From Actinophytocola algeriensis (lineage in GTDB: Bacteria; Actinomycetota; Actinomycetes; Mycobacteriales; Pseudonocardiaceae), in the NCBI RefSeq assembly GCF_014203735.1, contig NZ_JACHJQ010000016.1, forward strand, positions 1 to 64,000: a stretch of 64,000 nt of DNA. The letters run 5' to 3'. Position 1 is the stretch's first letter. The number at the start of each line of letters is the position of its first letter. This document shows positions 7,290 through 16,634 of this stretch, piece after piece. The notes below the pieces were generated by a model that saw only the letters and a program-made list of their open reading frames with translations, did no database searches and was not told the DNA's origin. A program made the position numbers and the translations under genes.

Positions 7290-10112
7290 ATGGCTTGCGC
7301 GTCGGACTTGGTCGAACGAGAACTCGAACTGGGCGTGCTCGACGATGAGTTGAGCGAGGCCGCCCGTGGGCGGGGCCGACTGGTTGCGGTGTGGGGTGTG
7401 GCCGGGATTGGGAAGTCGTCGTTGCTCACCGGGGTTGGGCGCTTGGCCGTTTCGCGTGGGTTGCTGATTGCCTCGTCTCGGGGAGCGGTTGTCGAGCGGA
7501 ACTTTGGCTATGGCGTGGTTCGTCAGCTGTTCGAGCCGATCCTCGTCGCCGCGTCGGCGGCCGAGCGGGTCGCCGTTCTCGGCGGGGCCGCAGCGCTGGC
7601 GGCGCCGCTGGTTGATCCGACGAACGCCATGCCGGGGGTGGTCGATCACGACGCGGTCGTCCACGGTCTGTACTGGTTGACGGCGAACCTCGCGGAGCGG
7701 TCCGGTTTGGTCCTCGTTGTTGACGATGCCCACCTGGTGGATCCGGCGTCGCTGACGTTCCTGCGTTACCTCGCCCGTCGGCTCGACGGATTGCGTCTGC
7801 TGCTCGTCGTGGCGGTGCGTACCGGTGATCCGGGTTCGGATGACCCGCTCCTGTCCGAGTTGCTGGCTTCTGGTCGGGTGCTCACGCCTGAACCGCTCTC
7901 GCCCGTCGGCGTCGGGCGGCTGGTGCACAGGACGTTCGGTGCCGGCGCGGACGTGTCGTTTGTCGAGGCGTGTCACCGGGTGAGCGGAGGGGTGCCGTTC
8001 CTGGTGGAAGAACTGCTGGCCACGCTGGCCGCTGAAGATGTGAGCCCGACGGACTCGGAGGTGTACCGCGTCGCTCGAACGGCTCCGGAGTCTGTGACTC
8101 GGGCCACAATGCTCCGGTTGTCGCACCTGTCCCCGGCTGCGATCGACGCCGCGCGGGCGATTGCGGTGCTTGACCGGCACGCGCGAGTGGATCGCGTCGC
8201 GGCTCTCGCGGGGCTGGCGGAACCGGAACTGTCGGTCGTCCTCGACGAGCTGGCGCGTATGCGCGTGCTCGCGCCGGACTGGCCGCCGCGGTTCGTCCAT
8301 CAACTGCTACGCGAGGCCATCTACAGTGCTCTGTCAGTACGGCAACGCGGTGCGGCACACGCGCGGGCGGCGCGGCAGCTCATCGCTGAGGACGCGCCGG
8401 CCGAGCAGGTCGCCGCACACCTGCTGCTGACCGAGCCGGCCGCCGACCCCGCCGTCACCGAGTGGTTGCGTGCGGCCGCCGTCTCGGCGACCGGCCGTGG
8501 CGCGGTGCGAAGCGGAATCGCGTATCTACGTCGCGCCGCCGTCGAGGGTGGCGATGTCGTCACGCGGGCGACAGTGCTGCACGAGCTCGGCCGGGCCGAG
8601 GCGCTGGTGCACGAGGAACGTGCGCTCGCCGATCTCGGCGAGGCACTGCGGCTCACGGCCGAGCCGCCGGCGCGGGCACAGCTCAACCTCGAAATCGCCG
8701 AGGTCCACCTCATGGCCGGCGACATGGCTGCGCGAGTCGACTGTTTACACCAGGCACTCGCCGATCTGGCCACCGACCAGGACACTGACACAGCCCTCCG
8801 GGTGCACGCGGCGCTGGCCGCAACCGAATGGAACGACCCGAAGCTCGCGCCGGATCTGGACAAACGACTGCCGGTGCTGATGGACCTCCTCGCGGCCGCT
8901 CGGCCCGCGGGCCGAGCCCTCGGGCTCGCGCTCGGCGCCCGCCTCGCCTTCCGCGGCGACTCCCTCGAGCAGGTACCGGTGCTGGTCGAGCAGGGGTTGG
9001 CCGGTGGGCGGTTCCTCAGTGACGAGGGCAGCTCGTCGATCTACCTCTCGCTCGCTGTCGGAGCGCTGCTGGGCGTCGACGATCTGGCTGGGGCGGCGGC
9101 GGCCGGAGCCGCCGTGCTGGCCGACGCGAGACGCCGGGGTTCGGTGTTCGGTTACGCCGCAGCCTCGTACCACGAGCTATGTGTCGGAGCCAGGCGCGGC
9201 GCGTTGTCGAGCGCAGCAGAGCACATCCGGACCCTATATCGGCTGTCGATCGAGCACGGCCTGACCTTTGCTCTGCCTTCCATGTACTTCTTTGGGATAG
9301 ACGTGTTGTTGGAGCGTCCGGACCTCGACGATGTCGCCGCGATGCTCGAAAGGGTCGATCTCGACCCGGCGTTCGCCGGTACCAGCGTCGGGGCCTATGT
9401 GCTCACGGCGCGTGGCCGGGTACGAGCCCGGCGCGGCGCACACGGGGTGGCGATCGCGGATATGCGCGCCGCGGGTGCGATCTTCACCGCACTCGAGTTC
9501 CGCAACCCCGTACTGGTCTTGTGGCGGTCGCCCCTGGCGCTGGTGCTTCCGCCGGAGATGCTCGACGAAGCCCGCGAACTGGTCGATGGCGAGCTACGGG
9601 ATGCTCGGTCGCCCCGGGCGAAGGGTGTCGCGGCTCGTGCGGCCGGTCTCCTGGCAGGCGGCACGGAGGGCCTTGACCTGCTCTGGGAGTCGCGGCGGTT
9701 GCTGGAACCGACAGAGGCGAACCTCGAACAGGCGCGGACGTTGGTCGAACTCGGTACAGCCCTCGGTCGGGCGGGGCATCGCGTTGCCGCGCGCGAGCAG
9801 TTGTGGGCCGGTCTCGGCCTGGCCACCGAGTGCGGGGCAGTGCGCCTGGCCGACCGGACCGAGCAGGAGTTGCGGGTCTGCGGGGCGCGGCCGAGGCGGC
9901 GGAGCGTGACCGGACCTGGTTCCCTAACGCCTGGCGAGACCAGGGTGGCGCGCATGGCGGCAGAGGGGATGACCAACCGCGAGATCGCGCAGGCACTGTT
10001 TGTCACGGTGAAGACGGTGGAGAACCAGCTCGGTGCCGTGTATCGGAAGCTGGCCGTGCGGTCACGAGAGCTACTGGCAGACGCGCTCCCGACCTCGCGC
10101 CGCCAAACTTAG
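7290..10112 (+). CDS. LAL-type LuxR-family transcriptional regulator
   Basis: The 940-residue protein has the three-part LAL plan. An N-terminal STAND/AAA ATPase has Walker A WGVAGIGKSSLL (about residues 35-46) and Walker B LVLVVDDAHLVD (about 140). A long alpha-helical TPR-like middle follows. The C-terminal LuxR helix-turn-helix reads LTPGETRVARMAAEGMTNRE and then IAQALFVTVKTVENQL (about 880-920). Such proteins usually activate nearby biosynthetic or metabolic genes after ligand and ATP binding. It is followed on the same strand by three small unknown genes that are candidates for its regulon. No frame defects were seen in 2.8 kb, which contrasts with the region beyond 12.7 kb. Confidence 0.95.
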   Translation: MACASDLVERELELGVLDDELSEAARGRGRLVAVWGVAGIGKSSLLTGVGRLAVSRGLLIASSRGAVVERNFGYGVVRQLFEPILVAASAAERVAVLGGAAALAAPLVDPTNAMPGVVDHDAVVHGLYWLTANLAERSGLVLVVDDAHLVDPASLTFLRYLARRLDGLRLLLVVAVRTGDPGSDDPLLSELLASGRVLTPEPLSPVGVGRLVHRTFGAGADVSFVEACHRVSGGVPFLVEELLATLAAEDVSPTDSEVYRVARTAPESVTRATMLRLSHLSPAAIDAARAIAVLDRHARVDRVAALAGLAEPELSVVLDELARMRVLAPDWPPRFVHQLLREAIYSALSVRQRGAAHARAARQLIAEDAPAEQVAAHLLLTEPAADPAVTEWLRAAAVSATGRGAVRSGIAYLRRAAVEGGDVVTRATVLHELGRAEALVHEERALADLGEALRLTAEPPARAQLNLEIAEVHLMAGDMAARVDCLHQALADLATDQDTDTALRVHAALAATEWNDPKLAPDLDKRLPVLMDLLAAARPAGRALGLALGARLAFRGDSLEQVPVLVEQGLAGGRFLSDEGSSSIYLSLAVGALLGVDDLAGAAAAGAAVLADARRRGSVFGYAAASYHELCVGARRGALSSAAEHIRTLYRLSIEHGLTFALPSMYFFGIDVLLERPDLDDVAAMLERVDLDPAFAGTSVGAYVLTARGRVRARRGAHGVAIADMRAAGAIFTALEFRNPVLVLWRSPLALVLPPEMLDEARELVDGELRDARSPRAKGVAARAAGLLAGGTEGLDLLWESRRLLEPTEANLEQARTLVELGTALGRAGHRVAAREQLWAGLGLATECGAVRLADRTEQELRVCGARPRRRSVTGPGSLTPGETRVARMAAEGMTNREIAQALFVTVKTVENQLGAVYRKLAVRSRELLADALPTSRRQT

Positions 10113-10160
10113 GGGGTCATCCCTCATGTGCCGGATCCGCTCCGTGGCGAGGCTTCCCCC

Positions 10161-10601
10161 ATGCAGAGCGACATCAAACTGGACAGCGAGAAAAACGGCT
10201 GGGTAACGGTCGAGGGTGCGGTTCTCAATGCGAAGATGTCGGACCTCATCCTCGAGGCGCCGGCGTACCGGACGGCCAAGGGCGGACCGTACCGCCGGGC
10301 ACTGGTTCACAATCCCGACGACGGCCTGACCGTGAACTTCAACGGCGATTATCCGGGCGGTGTCCGCATTGTCGGCGCCCGTCTCCGCCTCGCGGTTGAC
10401 CACCAGACGGGCGGGCTGAAGTTGCCGAAGGACGGGCAGGTCGGCGACCTGGTCGTTGTGCACAGCACGATCATGCGTGACGGGCTGATGCTCGGCGAGG
10501 AACTGACGCTGTGGATGTGCGTCGGTTTTCGGACGCTCGTCGGGGAGACCCCGGCCACCTGGGCTCAGATTCCCTTCGGGGATGTCGTCGACGGGAAGTG
10601 A
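10161..10601 (+). CDS. Hypothetical protein, 146 residues
   Basis: I do not recognise a family. The protein is soluble, starts MQSDIKLDSEKNGWVTVEG and contains HNPDDGLTVNFNGDYPGGV and GDLVVVHSTIMRDG. The many short beta-type stretches suggest a beta-sandwich. The ATG at 10161 has GCGAGG at a suitable distance and is preferred; an upstream in-frame GTG at 10128 would add 11 residues. It lies 48 nt after the LAL regulator and 9 nt before the next gene, so the three genes may share a transcript. Confidence 0.65.
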   Translation: MQSDIKLDSEKNGWVTVEGAVLNAKMSDLILEAPAYRTAKGGPYRRALVHNPDDGLTVNFNGDYPGGVRIVGARLRLAVDHQTGGLKLPKDGQVGDLVVVHSTIMRDGLMLGEELTLWMCVGFRTLVGETPATWAQIPFGDVVDGK

Positions 10602-10610
10602 GGGGCTGCC

Positions 10611-11552
10611 ATGACCGCCTCCCTGCGGGCCATGATGGCCAGGGACGTCTCGTCGACGACAAGCAGGCTGCGACAGCGGCTCAACGAGCACGGTACCGAC
10701 AGCGTCCGCGCGTTGATCGCCTCGATCGTCGCCACGGAGGAACACCGCAACAACTACTGCGCCGAGTTCGGTCCGCTCGGCGCAGTGACCCAACCCGTCA
10801 CCCCGGTCGCCGACGGCTTCCAGCTTCCCACGGTCAGCGGCAGGATCCTCATCCGCAGTGGGGGGTGGCAGCCGCATCCCGAGGTCACCTACGTGCCCAT
10901 CGTCGAGTACATCGGTCTACAGGTCATCGAGCCCAACGAGACCTACGACGACCCGTATGTGATCTTCAGCGTCACAACGCTCAACCCGAACCACACCGGT
11001 GACGACGACCTAGCCGCTGTTGCCAAGATCGGTCCGCTGGACGACATCGCGGAAGACGCGGTGGTTCCGGATACCATCACCATCTGGGAGGACCGGATCG
11101 TTGCCGGCACCGGAATCAAGGTGACCGCCGCTGTCTTTGACCAGGACCTCGGCGACCCCGACGAGGTACGCGAGAAGATCGAGGAAAAGGTCAAGGAATA
11201 TGCCCGTAAGGGGGCATCCGCCATCGCGACCGCGTTCGGGGCCGGTGGCGACGAGGCGGGGCAGATCGCCGGCTCGGAACTCGTAACGTGGGGTGCCAGG
11301 ATCATCTCGCTCGGGATCGTCGAGCTTTTCGGGCTCGGTGACGACGTCATCGGCAGGGACTCCAAGGAAATCGGCCTCGCGGAGCTCGTCCGTCTGCACG
11401 ACCAAGCGGCTTTCGACGCCGCCGTGAAGATCGGACCGGGAGGGATGAAGTACACCCACACACTGGAAGCCAAGGGCGACGGTCACTACATCGTCTACTT
11501 CCGCGTGCGGAGCGCGAAGGTCGGACCCATCGAGCCGCCACCCATGATCTGA
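10611..11552 (+). CDS. Hypothetical protein, 313 residues, possible C2-like domain
   Basis: No certain family. After a helical N-terminus (SSTTSRLRQRLNEHGTDS) comes a beta-rich half containing DDPYVIFSVTTLNPN, TITIWEDRI, IKVTAAVFDQDLGDPDEV and, after a helical insertion, LGDDVIGRDSKEIGL. The spacing of D-rich loops (FDQDLGDPDE and DDVIG) recalls the calcium-binding loops of C2 domains; this is a weak inference. The start ATG at 10611 is preceded by GAGGGG. It could be a surface or membrane-associated effector, but nothing in the sequence proves export. Confidence 0.65.
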   Translation: MTASLRAMMARDVSSTTSRLRQRLNEHGTDSVRALIASIVATEEHRNNYCAEFGPLGAVTQPVTPVADGFQLPTVSGRILIRSGGWQPHPEVTYVPIVEYIGLQVIEPNETYDDPYVIFSVTTLNPNHTGDDDLAAVAKIGPLDDIAEDAVVPDTITIWEDRIVAGTGIKVTAAVFDQDLGDPDEVREKIEEKVKEYARKGASAIATAFGAGGDEAGQIAGSELVTWGARIISLGIVELFGLGDDVIGRDSKEIGLAELVRLHDQAAFDAAVKIGPGGMKYTHTLEAKGDGHYIVYFRVRSAKVGPIEPPPMI

Positions 11553-11621
11553 CCGGTCGGCAGGCCGCGGCAACCCAACATTGTCCACGCCACCATCGCC
11601 AAAGCCAGGAATACCGCGCGG

Positions 11622-11987
11622 TTGAATATCGCCACATCACGTGAAGCGACGTGCAAAGCCGACCCCTACACCCCCCGGACCGGGACGGGAGCGACGCTGG
11701 CAGTCCGCACCGCCGTCGCGACCACGATCCGGGTCGCCGAACGCGGCACCGGGTTGATCCTCCTCCAAGTAACCTCACCGGCCAGCGCGCCACCGCCGCA
11801 CGACGGGGCGGTCATGCAAGTCGACTACGACGACGGTCAATCGGACCTCGTGACCGGCCCTGTCGAGAACAACGGGTTCGCTCGCCTGGAAGTGCGACCG
11901 GTTCCCGGCCAAGGCATCGCACATTTCTCCGGGACGCGCGGATACGCGCCCTCATTCGACAAGATCACGCTCCTGAACGACAGTTAG
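11622..11987 (+). CDS. Hypothetical protein, 121 residues
   Basis: A single open frame from TTG at 11622 to TAG. It contains TGLILLQVTSPASAPP, MQVDYDDGQSDLVTGPV and FSGTRGYAPSFDKITLLND, a beta-rich composition with no recognisable family and no signal peptide. Codon third positions are G/C-rich, which supports coding. It follows the preceding gene by 69 nt. The start is uncertain, and it could be the end of a decayed longer gene. Confidence 0.45.
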   Translation: MNIATSREATCKADPYTPRTGTGATLAVRTAVATTIRVAERGTGLILLQVTSPASAPPPHDGAVMQVDYDDGQSDLVTGPVENNGFARLEVRPVPGQGIAHFSGTRGYAPSFDKITLLNDS

Positions 11988-12250
11988 TCGTGTTTCCACC
12001 AATTTCCAAGCCTCCTGACTGGCCACTGACCTGCTGGATTCGCATTCCCGCAGGTCAGCACACTTCTTGAGCTACGTTGAGACGGTGGAGCTCATCCGAG
12101 TGATCTGCACCTTGCACGCCATCCACGTAACCTCTGGTCGAACGACGAAGGACGAGGCGTGTGGTTAGCGAGCACGACTCGGACACATCATTACCCCATG
12201 AACGATCTTCACGTTCCCGTCCGGGGTTCACGCGCTCATCGATCGACATA

Positions 12251-13661
12251 CTACGCCGTGGCTGCCGTCTCCACGCTCCACCCTGCGGTGTCACACACGA
12301 TTGTCAGATCGAACTTGCGCATCCGTTCAGCAAGGTCTCGGCGTTGCCCGCTGTCGCCACTCCCCCGCTCTTCGAGGTCCAGTTCATCGTCGAGCTCGAG
12401 GACGGCGAGTTGGACGGGGAGGTTGGCGAGGATGTGGTCCTCGCGGACGTAGAGGTTCTTCGCCCGGTGGGAAGTCGCTCGTTGAGCGCTGGTGTGGCCG
12501 TGGCGGCAGCGGTAGCCGGCCCGGTTGTTGACCCAGTGGGCGTCCATCCGCCGACCGCAGGGGCGGCACCGCACCAGCCCCGCGAGCAGGTACACACGGG
12601 TGGCGCCATCCTCGGTAGGGCGGGCGGCGCGGATAGCCTGCGCGGCAACGAAGTCCTGCTCGGTGACCAACGGCGGGTGCACAATCTGTTTGGAGATCAC
12701 CCAGTCCTGCACCGGGTTCCACCGATGCACCGGGCCCCGCCGTTGCTTACCGCGTGCCGCCTCGTAGTCACGCCCCTGCCGGTTCCACCTGACGACCCGT
12801 GTACCGCGGGTTCGCCAGAATCGCCGCCACCGTCCGCAACGTCCACACCTCACCACTGCGATGACTGTTCCGCTCCGGATCCACATGCGACGGACACGGC
12901 ACTCCCCTCTCGTTCAACTCCCGCGCGATACCAGCCACGCTCCTTCCCGCGAGACGTTGCGCGAACATCCACCGCACATGCTGTGCTGTCGCCGGATCAG
13001 GGTCGAGCCTCCGCAACCGTCGCCCCCACTGCGCGTGGGCACGGTTCGGATGCGGACCAACATCAACCAACCGATACCCATACGGCGGCCGACCACCCAA
13101 ATACCGACCCTGCTCACACACCTGCGCCCGCATCGCCGCAGTCACCCGATGACGGGACCGCAACACCTCACGCCGCGACTGCGCGCCCAGCAGCAGCATC
13201 AACGCCTGATGCGTCACATCATTCAGGTCAAGCGGACCGTCAGTCTCCGGCAACCCCAACTGCACCCCACACCGATCGAACACCTGCATCAACTGCTGCA
13301 ACTGGTTGCCGTAGAACGCCCGCTCGAACTCCCCCACCACAATCGCGTCGAACCCACGATCCGGATCAGCCACCGCATCGAGCAACGCCGCAGCCGCCGG
13401 ACGGTCCGCCCACGGCAAACGCCGCGAGTAGCCGCTGTCGAAGAACTCGGACACGATCACACCGTGGCCAGTGATGACGTTCTCGGCAACGTCGCGCTGC
13501 CAATACTCGGACGATGCCCGATCCTGGTAATCCTCTGTGGATGTACGGCCGTAGAACGCGAACCGCAACCCGTGCTGCCGGTACTTCTCCGTCCGTACCC
13601 TGCGGCGTGGTTGTTTCCCTGTCGCCCAACCCGCGAGCAGGTTCTCGTCTGCAATGTCCAC
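12251..13661 (-). pseudogene. Large serine recombinase, frameshifted
   Basis: The N-terminal part (13661 to about 12785) has the resolvase domain RFAFYGRTSTEDYQD with the catalytic Ser, GYSRRLPWADRPAAAALLDA and IVVGEFERAFYG. The recombinase domain follows with GGRPPYGYRLVD and ANPRYTGRQV. At about 12785 two bases (TG) appear to be lost: TGRQV should continue as WNRQGRDYEAARG, which is read in another frame. That frame continues through the zinc ribbon AGLVRCRPCGRRMDAHWVNN and YRCRHGH to a TAG at 12251. Family members of about 450 residues integrate or excise phages and conjugative elements. It marks the left edge of the stress island and resembles the truncated recombinase at 61 kb. Confidence 0.88.
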
Positions 13662-13770
13662 AGGCCACTCCGGCGTGTCGTCCCAGCACGTCCTTCACTG
13701 CTGAGACTCCAGCCACCTTCAGTCGTGACGTGAGGAGGGACAACTCCACAGCAGCACCTGCTCGCCGGGG

Positions 13771-14141
13771 TCAGTCCTCAGGTACGAGTCGTGAGCGTGG
13801 CACGGACAGCCGGACCCCGGAGTCGTTCACCTCGTGGATCTCATCTTCTCCGGCGTGCAGGTCGTGGGCGAAGAAGTCCTTCGCGTCGATCTTGACGTAT
13901 CCGGTGCGCAGCAACTGCGCGGCTCGCGGTTGTGGGACGTCCGGTTCGGCACACGACCGCGGCGATGACCCCGCCGAGCGGCCACCCGACTGCCGCTGCC
14001 CCTGCTCGATGGCCGCCTCGGGTCGCCCATCTTCAGGTCTGCCACCGTGCCCACCTGTTCACCGTCGCTGTCGACCACTCGCATGCCGACCTCCACCTGC
14101 GCGATGGGGCCAGCGGATCCACCTGGAGATGACATGCTCAC
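13771..14141 (-). pseudogene. DUF2171-like/PRC-barrel-like protein, frameshifted
   Basis: The N-terminal half reads AQVEVGMRVVDSDGEQVGTV then ADLKMGDP, typical of small actinobacterial DUF2171 proteins. Near 14015 one G seems to be missing (GACCCGAGG for GACCCGGAGG). The continuation in the next frame is EAAIEQGQRQSGG, then LLRTGYVKIDAKDFFAHDLH and VRLSVPRSRLVPED to a TGA at 13771. Function of the family is unknown; members are common in stress-related gene groups. A sequencing indel would restore a protein of about 120 residues. Confidence 0.7.
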
Positions 14142-14301
14142 TCCTTACGTCGTCGGGTGGCGCCCTTCCGTCGGCTACCCGTCCCGGCGGTCGTAACCGG
14201 AGGGCGTTCCCTCTCGGCTCCTGCTCACCACGCAGTGGCGGCGGGGCACGAACACAATGGTCGAGAGCAGTTGCCCAGTGATCTGGTACGGAGGCCGAGC
14301 C

Positions 14302-14712
14302 ATGTCATCGATCTCCATGCCCGATCTGCCTGCCGGGCCGCGGCGGCGCCTGGTGGTCGCGTTGTTCTCCTACTACGAGCAGGCCGGCCACCCCTCCCTC
14401 ACGGCGATCGAAGGATGGATCTCCCCCGAGCACGGGTTGCCCGCCACCGTAAGCAAGGAGACCGTACGGCGAATGCTGGTGGGCTTGAACGTACCCCTCC
14501 GATGGGAGATGGCTGAGGTCGTGTTCCTGGCGCTGTGCGGCATGGTGGGCCACGACCCGGAGTCACCGGACCGTGACGGGTGCGGCCAGCCAACCGGGAT
14601 GACGCGGAGGGAGGCGTTCCACCGCCTCTGGGCCGAAGCCGTGGCGACACCCCAGGTCTTTCCTCCCGTCGACGAGTGCTCGCCGCGGAAATCCGGTTCA
14701 CGTGATCAGTGA
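14302..14712 (+). CDS. Small helix-turn-helix-like protein
   Basis: The 136-residue protein begins MSSISMPDLPAGPRRRL after CGGAGG, a good ribosome-binding site. The segment LVVALFSYYEQAGHPSL, then VSKETVRRMLVGLNVPLRW and EMAEVVFLALCGM, has the helix pattern of the XRE-like N-terminal DNA-binding domains common in actinomycetes, in which a residue run like SKETVRRML forms the recognition helix. A role as a regulator or as part of a signalling protein is inferred. It is convergent with the zinc-ribbon gene. Confidence 0.6.
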   Translation: MSSISMPDLPAGPRRRLVVALFSYYEQAGHPSLTAIEGWISPEHGLPATVSKETVRRMLVGLNVPLRWEMAEVVFLALCGMVGHDPESPDRDGCGQPTGMTRREAFHRLWAEAVATPQVFPPVDECSPRKSGSRDQ

Positions 14713-14720
14713 CGTCGCCA

Positions 14721-14879
14721 TCACTTGTTGCCCGGCTCCTGGGTACGGCTGTTGAACTCGGTGTGGCCGTTCGGGCACTTCGGAATCTTCTCGCCTTCCT
14801 GCACCGAGACTTTCTCGTCGCACTTCGCGCAGTGGAACACCCCGGTCTTCTGTGCCTTGTCGCCGGCATGGGCGGACAT
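14721..14879 (-). CDS. Zinc-ribbon protein, 52 residues
   Basis: A short gene on the minus strand with start ATG preceded by GGAAGGAGAG. The protein reads FHCAKCDEKVSVQEGEKIP and KCPNGHTEFNSRTQEPGNK. CxxC plus a second knuckle (KCPNGH) forms a rubredoxin-like zinc ribbon. Proteins of this type are found in stress loci of Gram-positive bacteria; the exact function is unknown. It ends 8 nt from the convergent HTH-like gene. Confidence 0.75.
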   Translation of the reverse strand: MSAHAGDKAQKTGVFHCAKCDEKVSVQEGEKIPKCPNGHTEFNSRTQEPGNK

Positions 14880-14924
14880 GGTCGTCTCTCCTTCCTCAGC
14901 TGGTGATGACGAATAGCGTCCTGA

Positions 14925-15989
14925 TCAGCGGAGCCGGACGGCTCCGGCATCGATGGGTACGCGGAACAGGTGGTAGGGCTTCTCGCGCAGATCCTTGCCG
15001 CCCTGGTACTTCTCCTGGCGGTGCAGCTGGTTGGCGGTGACGTAGAGGTACCCGTCGGCAACGGACATGGTGTCCGGCCACAGCAGTCGCGGGTCGTGGG
15101 CGACGGTCTCGAACGTGCCGTCGGGTAGTCGGCGCAGGACGGCGTTGTGCTCGTAGTTCGTCAGGTACAGCCTGCCCTTGTCGTCGGTTTCCAGGCCATC
15201 CGCACCGCCGCCCTTGTCACCCTCGCCGACCACTTGCTCCCCCGCCTGGTCGTCGGTCAGCGAGCGGTCCACGAGGGCTTCGGTGGGCACGCTGTACCAG
15301 CGCCGGGACGCCAGCGGGCAGTAGTACAACCGTGCGCCGTCCGCGGCGATGGCGATGCCGTCCGCACCCATCGTGACCGGCTTCGCCTCGCCGTCATCCG
15401 GGCGCTCGAGGAACGGCCGGCCTTCCACGACAGGCCGGAAGACGGCGAGCGGCTCGGCCTTGGTGCTCGGGTGGTCGTGCAGCCGCCGCCACGACTCCCC
15501 CGACGCCAGGTCGACCACAATGATCCCGTTGCGTCCGGAGTCGGCCGAGTCGGTGATGAACGCGACCCCGGCCTCGCACCGCAGGTCGAACCGGACGTCG
15601 TTGAGGTAGGTCGTCTCCAGCGCCACGTCCGGTGGGAACGTGATGACCTGCCCGACGGTGTCGGTGTCCAGGTCGACCCGCACGAGCTTCGGGCCGCCCG
15701 GCTTGGTCGGCTGGAACATCGGGCTGCCGGTGTCGAGCACCCACAGCCGGTCCGCGGGGTCCACCACGATGCTCTGCACCGACACGAAGGCCTCGCTGTC
15801 GTCGTCCGAGGACGGCGAGTTCCACCGCTCGTCGGGGAACGGCATCTCCTGGCCGTCCCGCAGCTCCACCACCGTCGCGGGCACCTCGTCACCCCACTTG
15901 GGGAAGTTGACGAAGATCCGGCCGGTGTGCGAGACGCTGACCCCGGTCGGCATCGGTCCGGTGAACTCGTGCACCACGTCCAACGACAT
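14925..15989 (-). CDS. Yellow/major-royal-jelly-family beta-propeller protein
   Basis: This 354-residue protein has the repeated strand pattern of the yellow/MRJP and SMP-30 propellers: TGVSVSHTGRIFVNFPKW, IVVDPADRLWVLDTGSPMF, LNDVRFDLRCEAGVAFITDS, ADGIAIAADGARLYYCPLAS and DTMSVADGYLYVTANQLHR. The closing motif NQLHR with a preceding Asn is usual in these proteins. The family includes L-dopachrome-converting and lactonase-like enzymes, but substrate cannot be predicted. No signal peptide is visible, so a cytoplasmic location is likely. The start follows GAGGAGGG. It is divergent from the ChaB gene. Confidence 0.8.
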   Translation of the reverse strand: MSLDVVHEFTGPMPTGVSVSHTGRIFVNFPKWGDEVPATVVELRDGQEMPFPDERWNSPSSDDDSEAFVSVQSIVVDPADRLWVLDTGSPMFQPTKPGGPKLVRVDLDTDTVGQVITFPPDVALETTYLNDVRFDLRCEAGVAFITDSADSGRNGIIVVDLASGESWRRLHDHPSTKAEPLAVFRPVVEGRPFLERPDDGEAKPVTMGADGIAIAADGARLYYCPLASRRWYSVPTEALVDRSLTDDQAGEQVVGEGDKGGGADGLETDDKGRLYLTNYEHNAVLRRLPDGTFETVAHDPRLLWPDTMSVADGYLYVTANQLHRQEKYQGGKDLREKPYHLFRVPIDAGAVRLR

Positions 15990-16221
15990 GGGACCCTCCT
16001 CGACGGCGGACTTCCGTGCCGCAGGGCCTACCCACCCGCCACCGGTTGAACCCGGTCGACGACGTCGCTGGCCGAAGCCTGGTCCTGTCCTGGTTGCGAA
16101 TTTCGCGTGTTTGGTTCGACTTCACCTGTCGGAGCAGCGGAAACACGCCCTCGCGGAGGTTTGAACCACGGAGGGTGGGAAACCCGACGGCGTCTTGATC
16201 GAGTGGCGACGGGAGATCACC

Positions 16222-16623
16222 ATGCCGGGCGAGGAGGCCATGCCGGACACGTTGCGGCGTTCGCCGAAGAAGGCGCAGCGGACGTGGGTGAAGGCGCACG
16301 ACTCCGCGGTGGAGACCTACGGCGAGGGCCGACGAGCGCACCAGACCGCGTTCGCGGCGCTGAAGCACTCCTTCGAGAAGGTCGGCGACCACTGGGAGCC
16401 CAAGCAGGAGAGCGGTCCCTCGGACAAGCAGGCCAAGCGCGGCGCCGGCGACAAGCGCACCAGCACCGCGAGCGGCGTGGACGCCAACGCGTCCAAGCAG
16501 CACCTCTACGACCTCGCCAAGCAGCTGGACGTACCCGGTCGTTCGTCGATGACCAAGCAGGAACTCGTGGACGCGCTCCAGAAGGCGAACAAGAAGAAGA
16601 CCGCCAAGGCCCGCGCCAAGTAA
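16222..16623 (+). CDS. ChaB-domain protein with C-terminal Rho_N/SAP-like motif
   Basis: The N-terminal half, MPDTLRRSPKKAQRTWVKAH and then DSAVETYGEGRRAHQTAFAA, is a ChaB domain. The C-terminal half, KQHLYDLAKQLDVPGRSSMT followed by KQELVDALQKANKK, is a Rho_N/SAP-like helix-extended-loop-helix that in other proteins binds nucleic acid. The tail is Lys-rich. The start ATG at 16222 follows GACGGGAG; an upstream in-frame TTG is less likely. Function is unknown. It lies 11 nt before the molybdopterin oxidoreductase. Confidence 0.85.
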   Translation: MPGEEAMPDTLRRSPKKAQRTWVKAHDSAVETYGEGRRAHQTAFAALKHSFEKVGDHWEPKQESGPSDKQAKRGAGDKRTSTASGVDANASKQHLYDLAKQLDVPGRSSMTKQELVDALQKANKKKTAKARAK

Positions 16624-16634
16624 CGGGAGGACCT

